DNA of 64,000 nucleotides from NCBI GenBank assembly GCA_002104985.1, contig MCGO01000077.1, positions 1-64,000 of the forward strand. The letters run 5' to 3'. The position numbers and the translations under genes are program-made. A model generated the notes under the pieces. It saw only the letters and a program-made list of their open reading frames with translations. It searched no databases and was not told the DNA's origin. Positions within the stretch are counted from its first letter, which is position 1. Every line of letters starts with the position of its first letter. Source of the stretch: Rhizoclosmatium globosum. Its lineage: Eukaryota; Chytridiomycota; Chytridiomycetes; Chytridiales; Chytriomycetaceae. Positions 32,703-43,108 of the stretch are shown here, piece after piece.

Positions 32703-35700
32703 ATGTCTATTGCAGCCGTCTCACATCGGTGAGTCTATTCCCAGCCACTTTGCTGCAATATTCACCACCAAATATACTTCCAGCTATGTCTATGGACTTA
32801 AAGGCGATGTGAAGGACAACATCGCCTTCATTGATGAAACAACAGTGATTTACCCCGCTGGTGCAAACACGATCCTGTACAACCTTGAAACCAAAGCCCA
32901 GAAGTTTATTGCAGTATGTAAATTTTGAATAGCCTGATTAGTCAAAACGACGGCCAAATCGACGCGTCGCGCTCCATATTTTAGGACTGATCTCACAACT
33001 GAAAAACAGATAGCCGACAAATGCGATGGAATAACTGCTATGGCTGTGGCTCCAAGCAAACGATACGTGGCGATCGCTGAAAGAGGAGAGAAGCCTATCG
33101 CTGCAATTTACGATCTCCACACCCTACGACGACGCAAAGCTCTGACTCCTGCCGAAACCGAAAGCAAGGTACTGACAAACGTGCCAACTCTAAATATTCG
33201 AGTATATTTAAATATAAGCCATAGGACTTTGTGTGTATGGCCTTTTCTACGGATGGCAAATATATTCTCACCCAATCTGGAGCTCCCGATTGGACACTCT
33301 ATTACTGGACTTGGGAGAAAACTAAACTAATGGCATCCGTCAAAACAGCGAATATACCTGGAGAACGATTTATAACGTCCAACACACAATCTGCTCCACC
33401 TCCATCCAACAACTCACAAGCAGGTGGAACACAGCAGGAAAAGAAAACTTGCTCGGCTCAGTCGTATACCAAGTCTCTTTCAACCCTAACGATAACTCCC
33501 AGATATGTGTTATTGGAAACGGAATCTTCAAAATGTTCCGATATGCAGAGGGATCTTTGAAACCATTTCTCTTTCAAAAGTTTGAGGCTCGTGTAAGCAT
33601 CGAGCTCATTATATTCTGCCTCATCAGTTTAATTAAACCCTTCAACAGAATTTTCTGTGTCACTGTTGGACCGCCGACGAACGTATCGTAATTGGAACTG
33701 ACGACTCACGGATCTTGATTTGTGAAGCCAACGGGGAACTCAAAAACGAAATTGCATTTTTCAATGACACACCTCCGCGTCCATGTCAGACCCTCATCAG
33801 CTTCAATAAAGGGTTTGTCGCTGGTGGAGGGGGTGGAAGACTAGCATTTATGAAAGAAGCGATGATACTCATGCAGCTGGTGCAGGTGGTGCCGCCAAGG
33901 AAGAGGGAAGTGGGTTGACTCCTGCGGCCGCTACTGCGCCTGTGAACAAGGACTCTTTTCGTAGAATGAGAGATTTTCAGCTACAAGATGAAGCATCGAA
34001 AATCATCAACTTGACCATTTCGCCAAGTGAAGATAGCTTGCTGTGTACAACAGACAGTGCGCAGATTTTCTCCTTGTTACTGACGACTGCTGATATCAAG
34101 GTATGTACAAATGAATCCAGTACAATCAACTAAAAAATAAAAATAGGGCGACGAATCAAAGCTTGAAGTCTTTTCACAACCCTTCCATCACGGTCAAATC
34201 ACGGGAATGGACACATGCATCCGAAAACCACTGATTGCAACGTGCTCCAGCGACAAATCCGTGCGAGTTTGGAACTACATCGACTCAAGCTCCGAACTCG
34301 TCAAGTACTTTGCAGAAGAAGCGTATTCTGTTGCGTTACATCCATCAGGACTTTACATTCTCGTTGGATTCAGCGACAAACTTCGACTCATGAACCTCTT
34401 GATTGATGACATTCGACCATTCAGAGAGTTTACAATTCGTGGGTGTCGTGAGGTACGTTCAGCACAACTTCAAACGATTGTGTTGATTAAATCCTTTGTT
34501 CAGTGTCGTTTCTCCAACGGAGGTCAATACTTTGCAGCCGTTCATGGAAACACCATCCAAATCTACTCAACATGGCGCTTTGAAAATCTAGGAAACTTGA
34601 AAGGTCACAACGGAAAAGTACGAAGCATTCATTGGTCCCTGACGACAGCAAGATTGTGACTGCGGGAATGGATGGTGCAATTTATGACTGGGTATTGAAG
34701 GATATGGGGACTGGTGTTGCTGGCGGTGCTGGTGGGAATGGAGGAAATGGCGGAATTAAACGAGAGGGTGAAAGCATTCTTAAGAGTTGTAGCTACAGTT
34801 GTGCGGTTGCGAGTCCAGATGGAAAGAGTATTTACGCCGTTGGTTCCGACAAGACGCTTAAGGTAAAATAAGTGGAACCTTAATTTGACAGTTTGCCAAC
34901 GTGGTTGCGATACAGGAAATTGTCGACTCCCAAATTCTACGCGAGCTTGAGTCAGATTCTGTTTAATTCAAGTCGCACTTTCTCATTCTGGACGAATGAT
35001 GTTTGTTGGTATGTGTTTGTAATTATGTGCAGTCATTCTTACCTGGCTGATAGGAACGGCCAACGGAACTATTCGGTCAATGAAGTTTCCACTTGAAGGT
35101 GGCGAATACCAAGAACACCAATGTCATTCAGGGGCAATCACAAAACTGCGGGTCAGTTACGACGACACTCACCTTTTCAGTACCTCGGATGATGGCTGTG
35201 TTTATGTCTTCAAAATTGCTGACAAAGAAGGCCGTGGAATTAAACGCGAACGCGAAGTCGTTTTTGCTGATGAGGTTTGGATTATGAGACTGTACGATTC
35301 CGATGCTAAACAACATCATAAAGATTCTTGTGACGAAGTCAGACTTGGAAGAAAAGAACCAAATGATGAATGAACTCAAAACGCGAGTTGAGGAATTGAA
35401 GATGGAAAACGAATATCAACTTCGTTTGAAAGGTGGGCCAAAAGAATTCGCTCTGAAACTGACCGATGTTTTTAGACATGAACTTCAATGAAAAGATTAA
35501 GGAAGTGACGGAGAAGTTCATGCAGGAAATTGAAGCCTTGAAAATCACCTCAACTGTGTTGCGAACGGATAAGGAAAAGGAAGAAGTGAGACACGAAGAA
35601 GAGGTTTGTCAATTAAGTTTCTATGGATACCATATTGATAGCTCCGGATTAGATGGTGGAAGAGAGAGAACGACATTCCAGAGAGTTGCTCGATTTGGAA

Positions 35701-37270
35701 ACGATCCATAACTCAAAATGTAAGTCTAACGATTTACATATCTGAAGCTAATGACGCCTTCCCAGTGATGACTGAATACGACAAATTCCAAGAGCTGCAG
35801 GCCAAAACTGCCGAATTACAACTCCAATGGGAAAGACAGATGCGTGATATGCAAGTCGCAAAAGAGCGCGCATTGGCTGAACTAACGACGCACTTTGAAA
35901 TCAAACTGAAGGACAAGCAGGCAGAGATTGAGAGAGTAAGTTGCATGGGTTACAACTTGTATCTCAAATTCAAATTTGCAGCTCCAAGAGGAAATGAAGC
36001 AGCAATTTAAAGAGTTTGAAGAAACTACACATGAGACCGAGGAGGATGCAGATTCTGAAATCCTTGAACTCAAGCATCGATATGAGCGTAAATTGAAGGA
36101 GGAACGTGAAATTGGATTGCGATTGAAGGGAGAGAACGGAATCATGCGCAAGAAGTTCAACACGCTTCAGGCTGAGATTGATGCCCATAAGGCTGAAATG
36201 TGAGTGACTGAACTTTGTGTCAACATAACTGACAATGTGTTCGAACAGTGCTAAGATGTATGCCGAAGAAAAGAAGCTCCATTCTATCATAAAGAGTTTA
36301 GAAAAAGACATCGCTGGGCTGAAGAAGGAGGTTTGAATTTTCAGACGGGGTTGTAACTTGTGCTGACAACTGTACTTAGATCCAAGAACGTGACGAAACC
36401 ATCCAAGACAAGGAAAAACGTATCTACGATCTGAAGAAGAAAAACCAAGAGCTCGAGAAGTTCAAGTTTGTTCTGGACTACAAGATTAAGGAGTTGAAGA
36501 GACAAATCGAACCAAGAGAGCAGGATATCATGGGAATGACACATCAAATCAAGGTATGACCATTAAAACTATTGAAAATACTGATTATTGTATGCATAGG
36601 AAATGGATGTAGAGTTGGAGCACTACCACAAAGCCAACTCTGACTTGGAGTTGCAAATTGCGGATTTGAAGCTCAAACTGAAGGCCGCGGAGAAACAAGT
36701 CACCAAAGAACGTGCTCGAGTGAAGGGATGCTGTGCTACTATTCGAAAGTTCAAGGTTGACCTTAACGAATGCGTCCAGTTCATTCAAGAGCCAAAGATT
36801 CTAAAAGTTTGCATCTCTTCTGTTCTAAATGATTCAAGAATTAACACTATTTATTCAGTCGCAAGTTAAGAAACTGTACCAAAAGTACTGCAAAGAAACA
36901 GTAAAAGACGAAGAGACTCTCGAAGTTGATATTCAACAAGAATACGCTCGTCACCGTGAATACTTGGAACGTACTGTAAACTCTCTCAGACAGAAAGTCT
37001 CCAAAGATCAAGGCATTCATCGTGCCGAAAACGTGGAGATTATGAAAGAGAATGCCATCTTGATCAAAGAAATCAATCAACTTCGACGAGACTTGAGATC
37101 AGTTCGACAGAAAGAGAAGGCAGCGGAATTGGCGCTGAAGCATATCACTTCCGTTGTTGAAAGTGAGTGATTTGCTGGACTTATTCGTTACTTATAATTG
37201 ATCGGAATTGGTTTTAGATCCCGAACAGCAAGAACAGATCAGACTCCCAAGCGTCCTCGAACACCACTAA
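32703..37270 (+). CDS. CFAP57: Cilia- and flagella-associated protein 57 (WDR65)
   Basis: This is an axonemal WD40 plus coiled-coil protein; in algae and animals CFAP57 helps dock inner dynein arms. Exon 1 MSIAAVSHR is joined over an intron (near 32735-32789) to [18 protein letters not shown] and [14 protein letters not shown], the family's opening motifs. Later landmarks are [55 protein letters not shown] and [12 protein letters not shown]. From about 35310 the protein is a long coiled coil ([19 protein letters not shown] onward), ending PSVLEHH. More than fifteen short introns are needed. As written the frame is broken three times, each one base short in a homopolymer: T at 33847-33849, C at 34637-34639 and T at 34962-34964. 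Conservation on both sides of each break is excellent. Confidence 0.9.
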
Positions 37271-37709
37271 TCTATAATCTGCATTTTTTATCAATAAACA
37301 GCCGTAGTTTTGTATTATAGACGCAGGCCATGAGTTTGTTCGTTTCTTTGGCGCGTGTGCAATATTGACAGAAATTCATTGATTTCTGAAATCTTTTGGA
37401 AAGGTGCGACACGGTAGAGCGCGTGTTGGCAGAAATTTGTTTCATATTCTCCTTCAAACCCGGTTTCAGTCACACCATTGAAGAAATCGATAAATGGAAG
37501 TTGGTAGCTATGAACACTTACACTCTTCATTGTTTCTTGCGCTCGTGGCGTTGGTAAAAACGAAGTGATGACTGGAGATGGAGGAAATTTTGGTTACCCC
37601 CAAGTTCAACATAACCTTGTTTTGCACCTGACAAACCAAAATCATAAATACTTGCTCTATCCCTTTCTAAGTCTCAATCAAACCTTTTCAAAGATTATAC
37701 AACAGCTAA

Positions 37710-39389
37710 ATGTCCCCAGTTCCTATTCCAATCAACTCCTACACCTGGATGTTTGGTTTAACGGTCGCCTTCGCGTTCTTGGACGCCTATGCTATCGGTT
37801 CGTCTCTGTCATTCATGCGATAAAGTACTAACGCCGATTTCATGCAGGTGCAAATGATGTTTCCAACTCATTTGCAACCTCAGTCGGATCTCGTTCACTC
37901 AATGGCAAGCCTGCTGTATCGCCATCTTTACAGAATTCCTCGGCGCGGTTCTGCTCGGAGCTTCCACGACAGGGACCATTAAGGATGGTATCATCTCTCT
38001 TGCAATGTTTGACACTCGTCAAGATCTGTTGATGTCCGGTTTCATGTGTGCTCTCATTGGATCGTCTTCTTGGGTTATGGTAGCCACACGTTTCGGTTGG
38101 CCAGTTTCAACAACTCACTCGATTGTTGGAGCTATCATTGGTGTTGGTATTGCCGCTTTTGGGACAAATGCTGTGAACTGGGGTGGGACAACAAGGGAGT
38201 TGCACAAATTGTCGCATCTTGGGTTGTCTCTCCAGCTGTTGCAGGAGTTCTTGCTGTTATTATTTACGGATTGACTCGTCAATTTGTCTTGAAAGCCAAG
38301 AACCCTTTACGTGCAGGGATTTATGCTATTCCAGTTTACTTCACAATCACAACTTTCATTGTTACTTTCTACGTTGCCTCGAAGAACGGAAAATCAACTC
38401 TGAAAGTCACGTCTGCGTATATGGGTGCACCAATCGTGTTTACGGGAGACGTTGCTCTGTGTATGACCGTCGTTGGAGCTGTGACTGGCTTCGTTCTGTT
38501 ATTTACCACAGTCTTTGCAATTCCTTTCTTCATTCGCAAGCTCGAGAAGGAGGAAGACATCAAGTGGTATCACTTATTCTACATATTCGCCATCCCTACC
38601 CAACCCAAGAATGTCAACCTCGAACGACAATTGACCCTCCAATTCACGCCACATTTACTTGAAGACGGGTCTGTGGAAGATGAAGATCGTGTTATTCCCG
38701 AACCTACCAAAAACAATGACGATACAACCGATTCACGCAAGGTAACTGATGTCATCAAGAAGGGACTCAAGGGAACAATCGAACTTGCCAAGAAAGGACT
38801 TTTCATGGACGTCGCATCTGTTCAATCCGAAAGCGGTAGAGAAGCCCACTCGCATGCAACATTATACGACAACAAGGTTGAATACCTCTTTTCGTTTCTA
38901 CAAGTTATGACTGCTGCCTTTGCTTCGTTTGGACATGGATCTAATGACGTTGCAAACGCGATTGGACCGCTTGCTGCTGTGTATGACTTGTGGTCAACTG
39001 GGCAAGTGAATAAGGACGCAAATGTGCAGTTGTGGATGCTTGCGCTTGGGGGTTTTGCAATTGATTGTGGTTTGGCGTTATATGGTTGGAGAATCATGAT
39101 TAACTTGGGTAACAACTTGACATATCATTCTCCATCCCGCGGATTTGCTATGGAGCTTGGTGCTGCATTGTCTGTTATCACTGCATCATTCCTTGCTCTT
39201 CCGGTGTCAACCACCCAATGTATTGTCGGCGCTACTGTTGGTGTGGGACTCATGAACGGAAATCTCAAATCTGTCAACTGGAATATGATTTCCTGGACAC
39301 TCTTCTCCTGGTTATTGACTCTTCCGATCGCAGGCTTGTCAGCAGGATGTCTGTTTGCATTGCTCACACGTGGTCCATCATTCAACTAA
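37710..39389 (+). pseudogene. PHO89: Phosphate:cation symporter, PHO89/PiT family, copy 2 (two frame breaks)
   Basis: This is a paralogue of the gene at 27636-29340, with MSPVPIPINSYTWMF and the intron at the identical phase-1 position after DAYAI (37798-37847). The GANDVSNSFATSVGSRSL signature is followed near 37902 by a loss of four bases relative to copy 1 (CTCAAGTTGTGG against CTCAATGG). Near 38184 one more base is missing in GGGTGGGACA. The rest, from VAQIVASWVVSPAVAG to the end LTRGPSFN, is fully open and well conserved, including GSNDVANAIGPLA. Codon use is ordinary, unlike copy 1. Either it is a very young pseudogene or the breaks are assembly errors. The four-base loss is harder to explain as an error. 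Confidence 0.75.
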
Positions 39390-39441
39390 ATAAAAGTCTT
39401 CCATTCATCTTTACTTGATTGCGATTGAACCACAATTATCA

Positions 39442-41143
39442 TCAAATAAACTTTTTAGGAGCCTTATCTCTCCTCATCCTAATCACAACTGAGAAAGCGT
39501 AAACAGCCAGCCCTCCAATCACAAAGACCAAGAAGTACATGGCAAACGAGCCAGAATCTCCACCGCTGTTCTTGACAGCTGCTCCACTTCCGATATATTC
39601 ATGAGCAGTCTTGATCTTCTCATGTCCTTCCTCAACCTTCTTCCCAATATCCGACAGTTTCTGAGCAGATTGACTGCTGCTTCCCCGAATAACATGGAAT
39701 AACTGCTGAATGTCGCGATCGAGCGCGTCGAGTTTAAGCTCCAGCTCATCAATTTTCTTTTTGATTCCCTCAACTTTGTTGTTAACGGGCTCGACCGATG
39801 AGCGAACCGCATCAGCAGCTTCTGCACGAGACGAAGCGGATGCCGTGTTTGGAGCGAGGTTCACTTTCTGTTCGAGCTGGTTGAGGGCTTCAATAATCTT
39901 GAACTGGTTCTCTTGAAGGCTTTGAACGAGTTGTGGCTGATTTCGAGAGTTTCAGTAAACAATCTATGCAAATAGTAGACATACGTTGAATACTGCTTCA
40001 CCCTCGGACTCTAAGATTCCAGCAGACTGTAATTCCTGCTGAACTTCTTCAACCGCTGCCTGAGCTTGTTTAAAGTTCTTCTCAGCTTTGGGATCCAATT
40101 TAAATTCGTCCTGGAATTTACTCTTGCTCTTTCGTGGATGTGGGTGAACCTCGAAAACTTCAAGGCCGAGGACATCGTGGTCATCTACAACAACGGTGTT
40201 CAAACCTAATCGCAAAAGGTAAACGTTTAAATACCAAATACGTCATGAGCTCCAGTCTTTGCAGTCGCTCCGAAATAATATCCAGGTGGTAAATCGACAT
40301 CCTTGGCTCTGAAACACTCCTCAAACTTGTATCCGTCCTTGTACAAATCCACATCAACTCTCAATTGTCGCTTCTTGTAAGTAACGCGGACCCAAACAGG
40401 ATGCGGGGTGTTTCTATAGTCACGCATACATCCTCCAAGGATTTCATGGGTTTGAGGAGTACGCGACGCAATTTGCTTTGTTCCGTCGTTGAGAACAGCA
40501 TAAATGTAAGGAGAGAATCGGTTGTCTTTTCGCGAGGACGTCGAGAAGATGAGACCGAGACCTATAGTTGTGTGTGTTGAAATGCCACGTTATATTGTGA
40601 TGGGGGACCCATTCGCACACACACCTTTAAAGAAGTCTTGAGCGCCCATCACATCTCCTTTCACACCCTTGTTCGCAGTGTACCAGAGCGCAAGGCCTTC
40701 GCCGCCCGCGTAACCCCGGCCACTCGCTCTGAATGCAAAGTGGATCTGGAACTCCTTGTGTTGATTGGGCTCTTCCCGCCACAGTGCACCCGATTGATTC
40801 GGCAGCGATGGAGTCAGACGCACGTAGTCGTTTGTGACAAGGGCATCTGTGTCGGTGTTGTTCAAGTCAGGCCTCCAATACACGCACCCACAGAGACAGG
40901 CTACGCACCACCAGAAAAGTCGTAGAACGGAATCTTGTTTCCGGTTTCGTGGTTTGGAAAGACAAAGAATGGTTTCTTGAGCGACTGTTTGTAGTCGTAG
41001 CGCCGGTCCAGTTGTCCGTGCCCAACGGCGTCCAACGTCGCGTCATCGACGACATTCGACGAGGCGGACACGTGGTCGCCGGCTTTCGGCGGTTCGGTGG
41101 CGCGGGCGACGGCGGCGAGGACCGCGAGAAGAACGGTCCGCAT
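39442..41143 (-). CDS. LMAN1: L-type lectin cargo receptor, ERGIC-53/EMP47-like
   Basis: This is a type I membrane lectin of the early secretory pathway that carries glycoproteins from ER to Golgi. MRTVLLAVLAAVARA is a signal peptide. The legume-lectin domain includes FPNHETGNKIPFYDFSGGA, FQIHFAFRASGRGYAGGEG, ALWYTANKGVKGDVMGAQD and PVWVRVTYKKRQLRVDVDLY. It is followed by a coiled-coil stalk (NKVEGIKKKIDELELKLDAL), a membrane helix (AMYFLVFVIGGLAVYAFSVV) and the tail DKAPKKFI, a perfect KKXX ER-retrieval signal. Introns are near 40920-40880, 40620-40565, about 40226 and about 39960. The gene looks complete. Confidence 0.9.
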
Positions 41144-41247
41144 TTGACAAACTAAATAAATGTTGTTGTTTATTGTATAATACACAACTTCTTCCCTTCT
41201 ATCTTACAATCACACTTTACTTTGCTTGTTATGACTGCTGCCCCAAT

Positions 41248-41490
41248 TCACACTCCTGGAGGCACTTTAATAATAACCCCCTTCTGATCCTTCTCTAACC
41301 CATCAATTAACATTTCGGCCTCCTTCTGTCCAACAAGAACATCATCCTTGTCATACTTCTTGAGAAATCCTTTCCCCTCTTGATGAATTGGTGTTTGTAT
41401 GGTGGCTGCCTGCTTGGTTGTAATAGGAATGACAAGTGCATGAGCTGCAGTGACTGTGAATAGAAGCACAAGGAGTTTGGCAACTTTCAT
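41248..41490 (-). CDS. Small secreted protein, GFLKK-DKD family, copy 1
   Basis: This is an 80-residue protein with a signal peptide (MKVAKLLVLLFTVTAAHALV) and a short mature part carrying GFLKKYDKDDVLVGQKEA and DGLEKDQKGV. The same core recurs in the next two genes. The DKD...E helix-like pattern recalls a degenerate EF-hand, but the loop spacing is wrong for canonical calcium binding. The family is unrecognised. The inner ATG at 41490 is preferred to upstream in-frame Met codons because it starts a clean signal peptide. Confidence 0.65.
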   Translation of the reverse strand: MKVAKLLVLLFTVTAAHALVIPITTKQAATIQTPIHQEGKGFLKKYDKDDVLVGQKEAEMLIDGLEKDQKGVIIKVPPGV

Positions 41491-41839
41491 ATGAGGCTCT
41501 TTGGTTGAATGGTGGGCTGGCTGAGGGTGAGTTGGAAAGCCAAATCTGAACCAATTCACATTTTTTTTCGGTCTTGACTGAACCGAACTTTTATCTCCGA
41601 TCTCTAAAGAACAAATATGGAAGAGGCTGGCAACCAAACCCGAATATCAGAATCGTACACGTTTGAATTGTAAGGAAACTGTTGCTTCAAATTTAGAGAC
41701 TGTTTCAGCCTGATAGTCAAGGTCTCAGGAACCGCATATAACCAAAGTGCAAACGAATAAAACTAAAATGATTTATATACATAGACTTGTTCAAGTGTAA
41801 GATGCGTCATCAATTGGTCAACGGTGTCTCACTGTTGAC

Positions 41840-42109
41840 CTATCGTTGTCCAACTTGGACTCCAGCTTGCACTTGAGCCACAGGTTGAGCCTTTCCCCCC
41901 TTCTGATCTTTCTCTAATCCATCCCAAAGCTTCTTTGCTTCCTTGTGACCGACAGGTGAGACGTCTTTATCATGTTTCTTCAAGAAGCCCTTTGCATCTT
42001 GTGGAGCCATGGGGATCACAGCGGGCGCTTGCATTCCTTTCGGAGGGATTGCCAGTGACAGGGCTGACGTGGCTGCAAGTAGAAGGGCGAGTAATGCTGA
42101 CGAGTTCAT
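41840..42109 (-). CDS. Small secreted protein, GFLKK-DKD family, copy 2
   Basis: This is an 89-residue paralogue. The signal peptide is MNSSALLALLLAATSALSLA. The mature part has a short Pro-rich linker, then GFLKKHDKDVSPVGHKEAKK and LWDGLEKDQKGG, then a Gln/Val-rich end (QAGVQVGQR). No cysteines occur, so it is not a typical disulfide-stabilised effector. The three copies are about 350-550 bp apart in the same orientation. Confidence 0.68.
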   Translation of the reverse strand: MNSSALLALLLAATSALSLAIPPKGMQAPAVIPMAPQDAKGFLKKHDKDVSPVGHKEAKKLWDGLEKDQKGGKAQPVAQVQAGVQVGQR

Positions 42110-42418
42110 GTTTACAATTTCTTGGGGATCTCCAGCCTCGGAATTTTGGGGGTTCGAAGACTCAAGGGCATGCTCTTCCGAGATTTCCGAAATTCGAGTT
42201 ATTTTTGTCATAAGTTTCGAAACAGTCATGTCTGTCACATACGGTAGCTGATTTAAGGCCTTGAGGATGGCCATGGAAGAAAGGGATAACATGAATAATA
42301 AAACTTTATATACAATCGACATCGTATTATATACTTCTAGAGTAGTAAATGTAATAGTGGGCAGTCCAGATCTCATGGTGTACGAAAACACCGCTTCCCA
42401 ACTTGTGTCTCCCTGCCC

Positions 42419-42679
42419 TTATTGTCGACCAAGCGCAGCAGCTGGCACAACCGCAGGAACTTTCGCAACACCCTTTTGATCCTTCTCCAACCCGACCCAC
42501 AACTTCTTGGCCTCCTCTTGCCCAACAGGCGCCACATCCAAGTCCAGCTTGCGCTTGAATCCTTTGGCATCGATTGTGTTTGGCACTACCAACGCTGGCT
42601 TCACTAGAGGAGGTGGAAGTGGAATGGCACTGGCACAAATGGCAACCAGAGTGATGGCGATGAGGGTTAGGCCTCTCAT
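42419..42679 (-). CDS. Small secreted protein, GFLKK-DKD family, copy 3
   Basis: This is an 86-residue paralogue with signal peptide MRGLTLIAITLVAICASA, a proline-rich start (IPLPPPLVKP) and the core GFKRKLDLDVAPVGQEEAKK then LWVGLEKDQKGV. It ends with a Val/Ala/Pro tail. It is the most diverged in the LKK/DKD segment, but VGxxEAKKLWxGLEKDQKG is unchanged in pattern. Confidence 0.66.
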   Translation of the reverse strand: MRGLTLIAITLVAICASAIPLPPPLVKPALVVPNTIDAKGFKRKLDLDVAPVGQEEAKKLWVGLEKDQKGVAKVPAVVPAAALGRQ

Positions 42680-43108
42680 CGTTTGTGTTTTTTTGGAGTG
42701 GTTCTTGAGAGTGGCACGCTGAAAGGGCTTGCAAGTCACCGGTCGCTGGGCTTGAATCGAAAATTTAGTGATATCCAACAGTCACAAATCAACAGTCTAA
42801 CGCTTCTTCACGAATAGCTCTAGCTAACATGAAGCTCTGTTTCATCAAACCCGATGCGCAAGCAAAATTTAACTATTGGTTCAACTTTTAAAACCTGAAA
42901 CATTGGATTAGTAAATGTTAGTAAATGATATCACTTTTGTTAGTTACAAGTAGGAGCTAAATCGCTATATCTCTTAAGATAAAGACTTGAAAGCTAAAAT
43001 CTATTACAGCGTGTTCACATGTTCAATTGACCTATACTGTTTTTTCATATGCATATCAATTGAATAATTACAGAATAATTATGTAGAAAAGAAAGGGAAG
43101 AAAAGAAG
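42680..43108. other. AT-rich intergenic stretch
   Basis: About 430 bp lie upstream of both the small secreted gene (minus) and XPF (plus). It is AT-rich, with no long ORF, repeat or RNA gene that I can see. It presumably holds divergent promoters. Confidence 0.5.

Noticed and set aside
41248..42679. Calling the GFLKK-DKD proteins EF-hand proteins
   Set aside because: The acidic residues do not fall at the 1, 3, 5, 12 positions of a canonical loop in any copy.
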